This document shows, piece by piece, positions 46,285 to 57,134 of a DNA stretch of 64,000 bases. This DNA is from Sorghum bicolor (Eukaryota; Streptophyta; Magnoliopsida; Poales; Poaceae), in assembly GCF_000003195.3 (NCBI RefSeq), contig NC_012876.2, positions 64,226,407-64,290,406 of the forward strand. The letters run 5' to 3'. The stretch's first letter is position 1. Each line of letters starts with the position of its first letter. The notes below the pieces were generated by a model that was given only the letters and a program-made list of their open reading frames with translations, did no database searches and was not told the origin of the DNA. Position numbers and translations under genes: made by a program.

Positions 46285-46561
46285 ACAACTGCAACATTGG
46301 AGATCTTGGTGGATTTGCTCCAAATATTTGCAGGCAAGTGAGAAACTAATTTACTATTTTCTGATCACACATTTCTTGTTTTCACATTTGAGGACCTACA
46401 TATGGATTTCACTATGCTATATGTATGTTTTTGTATTACTGTTGTTCAACATGTCTGGATTCTCAGGCCTGGATCTTATCAGTGCGGCAAAAGAGAGTGT
46501 TGGATATAATAGAAGAATAAAATTTGCAATTGATGTTGCCACTACTGATTTTTATGTAGGT
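46285..46561 (+). pseudogene. Enolase gene fragment (two exon-derived pieces)
   Basis: After an acceptor GTGGCACAG (46284) comes NCNIGDLGGFAPNI, the enolase signature CN(V/I)GDEGGFAPNI with Glu replaced by Leu; it ends at 46333 before GCAAGTGAG. After ~130 bp of intron-like DNA, 46467-46560 encodes GLDLISAAKESVGYNRRIKF followed by AIDVATTDFYV, the next enolase exon, ending at TAG|GTAAGT. The pieces do not join in frame at the visible sites, and no other enolase exons are found nearby. The GDEGG Glu lies in the catalytic region, so the product would be inactive. Probably a captured or stranded fragment. Confidence 0.7.
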
Positions 46562-47468
46562 AAGTAAAAGAGCAGTGCATTTCCTGTGCAGGGACTATGT
46601 AGATGTTCAAAAATTAACTCTCTGAATATGTAATAGTGACATCTCGATTTCTTTAAAAAATCTAGTAATTCTGAAAATCTTGATAGCAACTCAGTTTCAA
46701 CATTTCAGTGGTTATTATTTTTTAAACAAGTTGTGGTCATGGTCTTGCTTTGCTATGTATGATTGCAAAAAGATATTATAGTATTTGCACATGGAAAGGG
46801 AATTCTTTTGGTTATTTCTAGATCTTGTCAGTTAAAGAATTCGACTTATGAATATGGACATCCAGAAATTTTTCCTCATGCAACTTCTGCAATGTTTGTT
46901 ATAGGCTTGTTCTGTTACATCCTTTTTTAAAATTATTGCATATCAACGGCCACTAAAAACAGCCCTTTTGCTATATTGCATATTTCCTATTTTAGATGGA
47001 ACATATAAGTGCTTGGTTAAGATTTGCATTTTAGGTGTACTTTTATACTTCTAGATTGATTGGCTGACACTAGCTTCTACTTGGTATGATGGTTTATGCA
47101 GTCACAAGTTTTAGAAGGATAGTGAGGCATACTTTATCTCCTAAAAGCAGAAGAGATTAAGATGTGTTCAACGACTTGGCTATAAAGGGAACACGATGCT
47201 TGTGTGGTAATTCCTGTTAGCTACATGTTTTATTCAAGAACAGTCGACAATTGCAAGCCGCATAAGTAATTTCTGTAACACTACTTTGACTGAACTGCAT
47301 TCATATACAAGAAATTGCATTTTTGCTTTCAGTTCTATCTAGGAAGGCGTGTTTATTTAAAGATATTTGATTGTTGCTCCGCAGGGCTTGTTTGAACATA
47401 CGTGCAAAGTTGAATTATCATGATCAGATTTTGAAACTTGTCCTCAGTTTTTTCATTACTCTCGTTGC
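46562..47468. other. Intergenic/intron-like DNA
   Basis: No coding signal is recognised. GTTGC at 47464-47468 is the target site of the copia insertion that follows. Confidence 0.4.
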
Positions 47469-47751
47469 TGTTAGAAATCGTTCACTGGGTGCTCACGAAT
47501 TTTACTTGTGGACACAGACAAAGAGATGAGGAGAATGAGAGGCTTTTGTATTTCACTCTTTCTTTTTCACTTCCTGGTTTTGATTGTTTTACAAGGGTGA
47601 AAGTGACCCCCTATTTATAGAGGGATGTAGTGAATGAATACAAACTCTCTACAGGATTTGAACCCTTTGAAATTCATCTCCCTCCTTCATTAATTTGGCC
47701 ACATTCAAAGTCTCATTTTCATACACTGTTTGAAGACTTTGATTCACAACA
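47469..47751 (-). repeat. 3' LTR of the copia element
   Basis: TGTTAGAAATCG...GATTCACAACA on the plus strand, 283 bp. Contains CCCTATTTATAGAG. Confidence 0.93.
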
Positions 47752-47762
47752 CTCCCCCTTGG
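47752..47762 (-). other. Polypurine tract of the copia element
   Basis: CCAAGGGGGAG on the minus strand immediately before the 3' LTR. Confidence 0.8.
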
Positions 47763-48854
47763 CCAAATTTATGCTATGTGTATGCCTCGTTAAAAACTCC
47801 CCCAAAAACCCTGTGGGAAAAAAAGGGTAGTAGAAAAGAGTACATCACACCATCGCTTTATGCTGCACCTGTTGCCTCGTTAAAAACCTTGCATGAGAAA
47901 ACCCAGTGGGAAAAACTCATCAAGGGAAAAAGAGTACAACAGTTGATGTTTAGGTCGGTCTTCAGGACCGACTCGTGATCTTCAGGACCACGGTCATAGA
48001 TTATGTCTTTAGGGCTGGTCTCCCCCTAAACCCTGCAACTCTCTAAGCCGCCTCATACCAATTCCATGGATGCACTTATAGAAGCTAGAGGCGGGTAGAG
48101 ATTTCGTGAAAAGATCTGCAAGGTTATCACACGATCTTGCTTGCAGGATATTTATCTCCCCGCTCTTCTAGAGCTCATGGGGATAAAAGAACTTTGGAGC
48201 AATATGCTTCGTGAGATTGCTCTTGACATAACCCATGTGCATCTAGGCAACACAAGCCGCATTATCCTCATAGATAATGGTGGGGGTGTCGGCGACGTTC
48301 AAACCACATGACTTCTGGATGTGATTAATCATTCGTCGCAACCAAACACACTCTCGTGCAGCCTCGTATAGAGCGATTATCTCTGAGTGGTTGGTCGATG
48401 TGGCAACTAGGGTCTGCTTTACAGACCGCCAGGAAATGGTTGCACCACCACAGAGAAAGACAAAACCAGTCTGTGATCTGGCATTATGCGGGTCAGACAT
48501 ATAGCCAGCATCCACATGTCCCACCATGGTTGGAGCTTGGTTCTTCGGGAACCATAGACTAAGGTCTTGTGTACCTTGTAGGTACCTCAAGGTGGTTTTG
48601 ACGCCAACCCAATGTCTCCTGGTTGGGGCAGCACTGTACCTTGCCAATAGATTTACTGCAAACGCAATGTCAGGTCTAGTGTAGTTTGCAAGGTACATCA
48701 GTGCTCTAATGGCGCTTAAGTATGGAACTTTGGGTCCAAATACTTCCTCATCATCGCCCTTGGGTCTAAATGGGTCCTTATCCGCTTCTAGGGATCGGAC
48801 CACCATGGGGGTCATAAGAGGGTGGCACTTGCTCATATTGAATTTTTCAAGTAC

Positions 48855-50782
48855 CTGAAAGGTCCTAATATGGCTAGAGGGGGGGTGAATAGCCTATTTA
48901 AAAATTCTACAAACTCACTAGAGCAAGAGGTTAGTAAATAACAAAGCGAAGCTTTTTGCTCTAGCTCTAATAGGGTGTTTGCAAGCCACCTATCCAACAA
49001 TTCTAGTTGATATAATCACTAGGCACACAAGAGCTATGTCACTACTTACACTAGAAAGCTACCTAAAGTTTCTATACAAGTAAGTAAGCTACTCTAGTTT
49101 GCGGGAATGTAAAAGAGATGGTTTGAACTTTATACCGCCGCGTAGAGGGGATGAACCAATTAATAAAATGAAGTCCAATCACCGGGAGAAATCCAATGAA
49201 CAATCACAATGGAGACACACAATTTTTCTCCTGAGGTTCACGTGCTTGCCGGCACGCTACATCCCCGTTGTGTCGACCAACACTTGGTGGTTCGGTGGCT
49301 AAGAGGTGTAGCACGAACCTCGTCCTCACTAGGACACCACAAGAACCTACCCACAAGTGAGGTAACTCAATGACACGAGCAATCCACTAATGTTGCCTTT
49401 GGCTCTCCGCCGAGGTAGGCACAAACCTCTCACAATCACCGAGAGATGGCCACGAACAATCACCAACTCGTGCCAATTCTCCTCCGCTGCTCCAAGCCGT
49501 CTAGGTGGCGGCAACCACCAAGAGTAACAAGAAAACCGCAGCCAAATCGATCCACAAGTGCCACTAGATGCAATCACTCAAGCAAATGCACTTGGAATCA
49601 CTCTCAATCTCACAAAGATGTTTAATCTATGAAGGAGATGAGTGGGAGGAGTTTGCTTAGGCTCACAAGGATGTCAAGTATGTTAGAATGCCAAGAGTGT
49701 GAGCCCCAAGCCGGCCAAACACGTATATATAGCCCCTCAAACAAATAGAGCCGTTGGCTCTTTCACTGGGCAAAAACTCGGGGTCACCGGACGCTCTTAA
49801 AGGGGCACCGGACGCTCAACACCAGCGTCCGGTGCTCCAACAACAGCCGCGTGTCAGAGCCTAACGGTAACCTGCAGAGCATCGGACGCTGAGCAGGTTG
49901 GCACCGGACTCATGCGCAGAGAGTTCCGCAAACCTGCGGGTCACCGGACGCTAAGCCACCGGACCGTCCGGTGCTCACCGGACTCACACCCAGAGAGGTC
50001 TGTGAAACGGACCTCACACCGGACACGGACCACCGGACGCACAGGCCAGCGTCCGGTGCCTATCGTCCGGTGCCTTACCCTAGCTGGGCCAGGCAGCCTG
50101 CACACCGAACGCTCAGACACAGCGTCCGGTGCCTCTGAGCCAGCGTCCGGTGAGTGTTCCTCAGCGAGAAACACTCCCGTGACTTCTCCAAATATTGCCA
50201 CCGGCGCAATAGAAAATATACACTTCATTTTCTCGAAAAGCGCCGAATCCCACCTCGCAAGCTCGGCAGGAAGGAGAGAGGAACCCATCCTCTCTCTACC
50301 CTCCAAACTCCACCTCCTTCTCAAAGTGTGCCAACACCACAACGTGTAAACCAACATGTGCACGTGTGTTAGCATTTTCACAATCATTTTCTTTGAAGGA
50401 GTTAAGTTAGCTCACTAGGTTCTAAATGCATGCACATGAACAATGACACCTAGTGGCACTTGATAACCGCTTAGCCAAAGAATTCCTCTCTTTATAGTAC
50501 GGCTATCTATCCTAAATGTGATCACACCCTCTATGATGTCTTGATCACCAAAACCAAAACCCTAAGCAATACCTTTGCCTTGATCTCCATAGGGTTTTGT
50601 TTTTCTCTTTCTTCTTTTCCAAGTTGAGCACTTGATCATCTTGTGGTCATCACCATCATCACCATGATCATCACTTGCTCCGTCATTTGGCATGTACCAA
50701 CCTCATTAAATCTACACACACTTAGTATAGAGGTTAGTACTAGGGTTTCATCAATTATCCAAAACCAAACTAGGGCTTTCAG
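48855..50782. mobile_element. Nested DNA element with CTGAAAG termini, TSD TAC
   Basis: It begins CTGAAAGGTCCTAATATGG and ends CTAGGGCTTTCAG, inverted at the tips. TAC lies on both sides (48852-48854, 50783-50785). 1928 bp. No transposase frame is seen. A dense array of ACCGGACGCT words in both orientations lies at 49790-50160, like the subterminal transposase-binding repeats of CACTA elements, but the tips are not CACTA. Superfamily is open. Confidence 0.75.
49790..50160. repeat. Array of CACCGGACGCT / AGCGTCCGGTG words
   Basis: About 14 copies or near copies in both orientations in ~370 bp, e.g. near 49793, 49804, 49824, 49941, 49958, 50030, 50048, 50119 and 50139. The copy at about 49958 forms a near-palindrome CACCGGACCGTCCGGTG. 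Confidence 0.8.
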
Positions 50783-53708
50783 TACCCTCTTAGTATAAGT
50801 GGACTGGTGTACAAACACTCCTTCAGGGAGGTGTTCGAGCTGCAGGCCCAAACAAAACTTGGTCTTGCCCAAGTCTTTCATCTCAAACTCCGCCTTGAGG
50901 TAAGCCATTGCCTCCTCAATGTCCCTTGTAGTGCCGATGATGTTCAAATCATCGACATAGACGGAGATTATGCAAAATCCATCATTAGATTTCTTTATGA
51001 AAACACAGGGACAATCATCATTATTGATGTAACCTCTCTACAGGAGAAAGTTACTCAACCGGTTGAACCACATCCTTCCAGATTGTTTCAACCCATACAA
51101 CGACCGCTGCAGGTGGACGATGAACATGTTGCGGTTTTGATTCGGTCTAGGGATCTTGAGCCCTTCAGGGACTCTCATGTATATTTCTGAATAAAGTGAC
51201 CCATATAAGTATGCGGTCACAACATCCATCAACTGCATTTTCAAATTCAAGTTAGCTGCCATAGATATAAGGTATCGGAACATTATGCCACTCATGACAG
51301 GAGAGTAAGTTTCATCGTAATCGATGCCAGGTCTCTGCGTGAACCCTTGTGCCACTAGCCTCGCTTTGTATCTTACCACCTCGCCATGTTCATTCCTCTT
51401 CCGGAGGAAGATCCATTTGCATCCTATAGGGATGACCTTTGGAGGTGTTGGGACTGCAGGCCAAAAAACCTTTCTTTGGCAAAGCGAGCGCAGCTCAGCC
51501 TCAATTGCTGCTTTCCATTTATCCCAGTCCGAGCGCTTCCGGCACTCTATCATGAACTTTGGTTCTGGATCCGGATCCATTGAGTCAGCAATTTTCGAGG
51601 CAAAATATATGTCGACAATAGTGGTCTTTCTATGATATGACTCTCCTGATTCCACATAATTAGTGGTGATCTCCTCATGATTGTCCTCCCACTCATCGTG
51701 ATTTCCCATAACGATTGAGTTGGGGCGTTCCGATCTTCCAATGCGATGATGTGCACGCGACGCATTAGGATTTCCATCTTCCGGATGGTGTCCTTCAGGG
51801 ACCTCCTCAACTTCAGGTTGAGTTGCCACTTCTGGGGCATTCTCGACTTCAGGTCGGGCTTCTTCAGCTGATTCTTTGAGTGGTGCAAGTGTCTCAGACC
51901 GTCGCCTCTGCGGACGTCTCCGCGGGACCTTGTCATGAGCACCCGGAGGTCTCCCCCTCTTCCTAGGATTAGGGGAGACTATAGAGTTGGTAGCCTTCAG
52001 GGGTACCTGGACTCTCTCCGGCGCATTTACTGCAGGTATATGCAACCTTGTCACCCTTTTGTGATCAGTGAAGGCATCTGGCAGCTCATTTGCAAGACCT
52101 TGCAAATGAATAATTCTCCAAACTTCCAGTTCAGATTCGCTAGTGCGTGGGTCTAAGGATTGCATCCCCGAATGCCTATCTCCCCCTAATGCTGGGAAAT
52201 GGTCTTCATCGAAGACACAATCAGCGTACCGAGCCGTATGAAGATCCCCAGTCATAGGCTCTAAATATTTGATTATGGACGGAGTCACATAACCAACATA
52301 TATCCCCAACTTCCGGTGGGGTCCCATTGCGGTACGCTGGGGTGGTGGTATTGGCACGTACACTGCGCAGCCAAATATTCGCAGATGGGAAATACTTGGT
52401 TCTTTCCCACGCACTAACTATAAGGGGGATGTATCATGGTATGCAGTTGGCCTGAGTTGGATCAGTGCTGCAGCATGCAACACCGCATGGCCCCAACAAC
52501 AGGTTGGCAGCTTACAATTCTGCAGCAACGGCCTCGCAATCCACTTGATCCTCTTGATCAAGGACTCAGCTAGACCATTTTGTGTGTGGACATGTGGTAC
52601 TGAATGGTCTACCTTAATGCCCAGGGCTAAGCAATAATCATCAAAAGCTTTCGACCTGAACTCACCAGCATTATCCATCCGAATGGACTGGATGCGGTTA
52701 TGTGGGAAACTTGCTTTTAGCCTAATTATCTGGGCAATGAGCTTGGAGAAAGCATGGTTTCTAGTGGACAACAGGTCCACATGGCTCCATCTGGTAGATG
52801 CATCAATCAGTACCATAAAATACCTGAATGGGCCCGATAGGGGCTGGATAGGTCCACATATGTCACCTTGTATCCTTTGCAGGAACACAGGTGACTCATC
52901 CCTAATCTTGAGGAGGGATGGTCTAGTGATTAGCTTCCCTTTTGCACATGCGGTGCAAACAAAATCTTCAGGATTTGGGAAGCCTCTGACATCATGGCCA
53001 ACAAAATTGTTGATGATTCTTCTCATCATTCCCAACCCAGGATGACCTAAGCGGTCATGCCATATTCGAAATGATTCTGTGTTTCTGAATATGGTCTTCA
53101 TCGCAACATACTCATCTGTGGGCTTTATGTACGTGTAGTACAAACCCATTGGCGATGAAGGGAACCTTTCCACCACTCGCTTTTGGTACCCGTCGAATTT
53201 AGTGATCAGCAGGTATTCAGCACCTTGCTCGATCTCGGTTTCGATGTGGAAACCATTCGCACTGACATCTTTGAAGCTCAAAAGCGTGCGCTTTGAGTCA
53301 GGATACAACAGTGCATCTTTTACAAAGATTTGAGTACCCATATGGAGAACTAGTGTGGCACTTCCGGTGCCCACAATATGAGCATTGCTTCCGGCAATGG
53401 TCATAATATTTCCACTTTTCTTTGTTAATGTTTGGAAATATCTAGTATCCCTCAATATCGTATTGGTGGTACCACTGTCTACAAGACAGAGTTCCGCTTC
53501 CGCCATCGGGTCCCCACAGATTCTGTTAAATACCATAAAATAAAAACAGGAATTTAACACAAACATATATTATCATAAAGACAACATTACATGATTCCTG
53601 GGAAAACATTACAACAGTTTGGACCATCTACTACATTACAAATGCTCTTCAGGAGCATACATGACCAAACTAGTACATGTGGGCATCGCTAACATGACTC
53701 TTTGGAGA

Positions 53709-54733
53709 TTACTGCAGGTCTCCAAATATATCAAAGTCATCAAGATGGTTGTCCTCACTCTCGTCCATTCGGACGTCTCCACTTGCACCGACGACCCCGT
53801 CGTCGTGCTTCTCAGGTCGAGCTTCAGGCTCAGTGAGGAAGTGGGACTCATGTTGACCTTTACTCTTGTTTTTGCTCTGCTGGTAAAGGTCAACGAGGTG
53901 TTTGGGGGTGCGGCAATTACGGGACCAATGCCCCTTTGCTCCACATCTATAGCAATCGCCTTGCTCTTCCCCACTGTGGTCACCTCTTTCCTTCTTAGGG
54001 TCGAACCTACCCTTGGGCTTTCCCTTTCCTTTGACCTTGAACATGGCACCCTTCTTCCCCTTCCACTTTCCCCTTCCTCGGCTCCTTTTGCGGTTGCGAG
54101 AACTCTTAGCAACATTAGCATGTGCTTCAGGCACAACTATGGAACCAGTAGGGTGGGCAGAATGATTGTTCATGAGGACCTCATTCTGTTGCTCGGCAAC
54201 TGATAGTACTTCACTCAACTCAGAGTACTTGGTGTACCTTGAGTTTCTATACTGTTGTTGAAGTACAATGTTGCCGGGGTTGGAAGGTGGACAAGGTCTT
54301 CTCGATCATATCAGCGTCAATGATCTTCTGGCCACATAGACGCAGTTTGGTCACAATCCTGTGCAATGCGGAGTTGTACGCTGCCACAGACTTGAAGTCT
54401 TGGAAGCGTAGGTTGATCCAGTCTTGTTGTGCTCTGGGGAGCACAATGGTCAGCTGCTGGCTGAAGCGGTCCTTCAGGGACTGCCACAAGACTAGCGGGT
54501 CCTTCTCCGTCATGTACTCGCACTTCAAGTCAGGATGAAGGTGGTGTCGCAGGTAATGCAACGCTTTTGCCTTGTCCTGCATTTGTGCGCTCATCCTTGC
54601 CAGCTTCAGGCTGGACAATGGTATGATCGAGGCCCATGCCATCGAGTCTGATCTCGATGTCGGTCGCCCAAGTGAGGTAGTTGCTGCCATCCACGGCGAG
54701 CATCTCGAAATCCCTCTTTGCGATGTCTGACAT
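53709..54733 (-). pseudogene. Copia gag, frameshifted
   Basis: Starts MSDIAKRDFEMLAVDGSNYL at 54733, with the capsid-type sequence YLTWATDIEIRLDGMGLD. The matching continuation (DPLVLWQSLKDRF, DFKSVAAYNSALHRI) is in another frame from about 54600, and the third part (VAEQQNEVL and the zinc knuckle CYRCGAKGHWSRNC) in a third frame from about 54250, ending 53709. Basic KGKGKPKGRFD-type stretches precede the knuckle. Two indels therefore break it. The order and motifs match the copia gag family with a UBN2-type capsid. Confidence 0.85.
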
Positions 54734-54741
54734 GCCTGCAC

Positions 54742-55720
54742 AATTAATACGTAGGGTTAGTAGATGTTGGTGCGTAATCTTTAGGATTACGACTTAATAT
54801 AGTCTTCAGGACTATATATTTTCCCAGGTGTAATCTTCAGGATTACTTCGCAATTAAATATAGAAAATAAATATACGGAATTAGATGCAATAATTAATTG
54901 TAATAAAGTAAATATACGGAATTAGATGCAATAATTAATTGTAGAAAATAAATAATGGCAGTAATAATAATAATAATAATAAATAAATATGGCGGACTTC
55001 GGGCCGTACATAATTCACGGGCTTCGGGCCGTGTGTTTTTATTATTATAGTGGACTTTGGGCCACTATTTTGCGCAAAAAAAAGAAATATGCGCTGCCCA
55101 TTTTAAATGGGCCGCTTGGGCCAAAATCATCCTCCATGGGCTGAACTGATCGGCCGAATCAACCGTGGCCGTCCATCACGATGGACGGCTCAGATTTGCC
55201 CGGAGTTCATATAAATAGGGTGGGTGAAAACCCTAACCCTATTTCCTCTTCTTCCTCTTTTTTCTCTCTTTCTTATCTTCTTCTTCTTCAGGAAGGCTCA
55301 GCCAGGAGAGAAGAGCATGGAGGAAGGTGGCAGCGCCGTGCCAGGCCGCGCCCACGCCGGGTCGCGCCGCGCTGGCCGCGCCCGCGGCGGACGTACCCGC
55401 GCCGGGGTCGTGCCGCGCTGGCCACCGCGCTGGGGCTGCGCCGGGTCGCGCCTGGCCGCGCCGCGCCCGTTCCGGGGCCGCGCCTTGCCGCGCTATGCCG
55501 GGACACGTCGCGCCGGCGTCTGCTCGTCTTCTGGACGGCAGTGACTGGATCTGCTCATCTTCAGGACAGCGGTGATTTTATTTTGCTCGCACATCTTCAG
55601 GATGGCGGCCGGTAATCGTGCATGTATTTGTTCAAGAACAAGAGAGTACTAGAGTGAGTACCAAATGAATCGATTTCTCACCTATTACCTTTTAGCTCGG
55701 TAGGGCTCGTGCTGATAACG
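54742..55720 (-). other. Copia 5' leader, hairpin-rich, with unusual PBS
   Basis: Lies between the 5' LTR and gag. The bases next to the LTR read CGTTATCAGCACGAGC on the minus strand; this shares ATCAG with the iMet PBS but is not the standard TGGTATCAGAGC. A 34 bp tandem duplication lies at 54869-54943 (period 41). Hairpins with TTCAG or TTCGG loops are frequent. The plus strand carries a promoter-like module at 55210-55236. Confidence 0.6.
55210..55236 (+). promoter_or_regulatory. Promoter-like module antisense to the copia element
   Basis: TATAAATA (55210-55217) is followed by AAACCCTAA (55228-55236), a telo-box common in grass ribosomal-protein promoters, a pyrimidine-rich stretch ending CTTCTTCTTCAG, and an ATG at 55317 opening a 75-codon GC-rich frame without known domain. 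Confidence 0.35.
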
Positions 55721-56003
55721 TGTTAGAAATCGTTCACTGGGTGCTCACGAATTTTACTTGTGGACACAGACAAAGAGATGAGGAGAATGAGAAGCTTTTA
55801 TATTTCACTCTTTCTTTTTCACTTCCTGGTTTTGATTGCTTTACAAGGGTGAAAGTGACCCCCTATTTATAGAGGGGTGTAGTGAATGAATACAAACTCT
55901 CTACAGGATTTGAACCCTTTGAAATTCATCTCCCTCCTTCATTAATTTGGCCACATTCAAAGTCTCATTTTCATACACTGTTTGAAGACTTTGATTCACA
56001 ACA
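55721..56003 (-). repeat. 5' LTR of the copia element
   Basis: 283 bp, differing from the 3' LTR at four sites seen (GAGG/GAAG, TGTA/TATA, GTTT/GCTT, GGATG/GGGTG). GTTGC follows. Confidence 0.93.
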
Positions 56004-57134
56004 GTTGCACCACGCGTTTGAGTTTTTGAATTCCATGGTATAATTTTTGTTCCGATTTCTCTCCACCTTTGTAGCGACCTTAATGTAATCGATAGAGAAT
56101 TTATTATTTTCTTTTAGAAACGATAGAGGATTATGGTGAGGGAGTGAAGGGCCAACACGATATATAATAGAGTTGGTGAGCTCGCAACACAACATTCTCT
56201 ATGATTGTGTTAATTTCATAAATTGCTTTTTTATTAAATGTTACTTTAACATTGATATTTAATTTTATATTGTTGTTATCTATGTGTTTTTAGTAAAAAA
56301 ATTAGTTATCCTATAGCAACACACGGGCATGCTATCTAGTGAGCTTTAAAAAACAAAAAAAAAAAGAAAGAAAACAACTCGGGTTTGGATGCATTGCTTG
56401 CCGCCGCTACTCCTTAAACGCTCGTTGGGCCACTGGTGGCCCCTGCCTCCATGCCTAGGCCTTCCACCAGCGAGGAGGAGAACTGAGGGGAGAAGACCAC
56501 CGTGCCAATGCCCACCAAAGCCCATGCCATTTTTAACCATCCAAACCCGCGTTGTGAGGAGAAGCTGGCAGGAAGAGACAGATAGAGAGAGAAGTGTTGG
56601 AGCCTGCACCACCCATTGAGCCCACACATACCATGCATGATGGCTTTAATGGAATACAACCTGGGTCTAGATCAATTTTATTACAATACAATTCCAAAAT
56701 TTATTGAATCCTAAAAAAAGTTTTAACTTTTAAGTCTCAAATCTCAACTGTATTAGAAATATATCTCATGCTGGATTTTATCTATGATACTAATTAAATG
56801 CACTATGAGAACATATGTCATGGTGGATTTAATAGAATAATTTGATGTTATAGATGTTTGTGTATTTTTCTATGAACTTAGTCAAAGTTAGAGAAGTCTA
56901 ATTTAGGACAAAACTAAAACAAACTCTGTTATGAAACATTGGGAGTAGCGTACATGCAACACAATATGGTATATATATATATATGAGTAATATGGTCTAG
57001 AATACATAGTATGCATATACATAGACAATGCAACCATGTGATATAATCTTATGAGAAGAGAACAAAATATACCATTGTTCCTCACAAAAAAAATATATGG
57101 CTACCTTAGCTGTGTCCAACGTCCAATGCCTAAG
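56004..57134. other. Intergenic DNA right of the copia element
   Basis: No gene is recognised. Near 56300-56336 a terminus-like word (inverse of CTAGATAGCATGCCCGTG) mirrors the one at 41624. The right part is the 3' flank of the kinase gene. Confidence 0.4.

Larger units (their letters stand above)
48009..53566 (-). pseudogene. Copia pol, interrupted by four TAG stops and a nested insertion
   Basis: In order: protease (LVDSGTTN), GAG-pre-integrase (HDRLGHPG...CTACAKGK), integrase core with GDICGP, DNAGEF and GLAESLIKR, reverse transcriptase (WIFLRKRN, YKARLVAQGF, catalytic YVDD near 50960), RNase H (YEDNAACVA), stop TAA at 48009. One frame is kept throughout except TAG at 52418-52420, 51038-51040, 48243-48245 and 48168-48170. 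The nested element at 48855-50782 interrupts it after the reverse transcriptase core; subtracting it with one TSD copy (1931 bp) puts both sides in the same frame. At each TAG, related elements have, as far as I recall, Gln. Confidence 0.85.
47469..56003 (-). mobile_element. Ty1/copia retrotransposon, structurally complete but coding-defective
   Basis: LTRs of 283 bp lie at 47469-47751 (3') and 55721-56003 (5'); the sense strand is minus. The TSD GTTGC (47464-47468, 56004-56008) is perfect. Gag, protease, integrase, reverse transcriptase and RNase H regions follow in copia order. The PPT is CCAAGGGGGAG next to the 3' LTR. The LTRs differ at four positions I could see, all transitions, so the insertion is older than the Tekay-type element. 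Gag has two frame changes; pol has four in-frame TAG codons and a nested element. Not autonomous. Confidence 0.93.
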
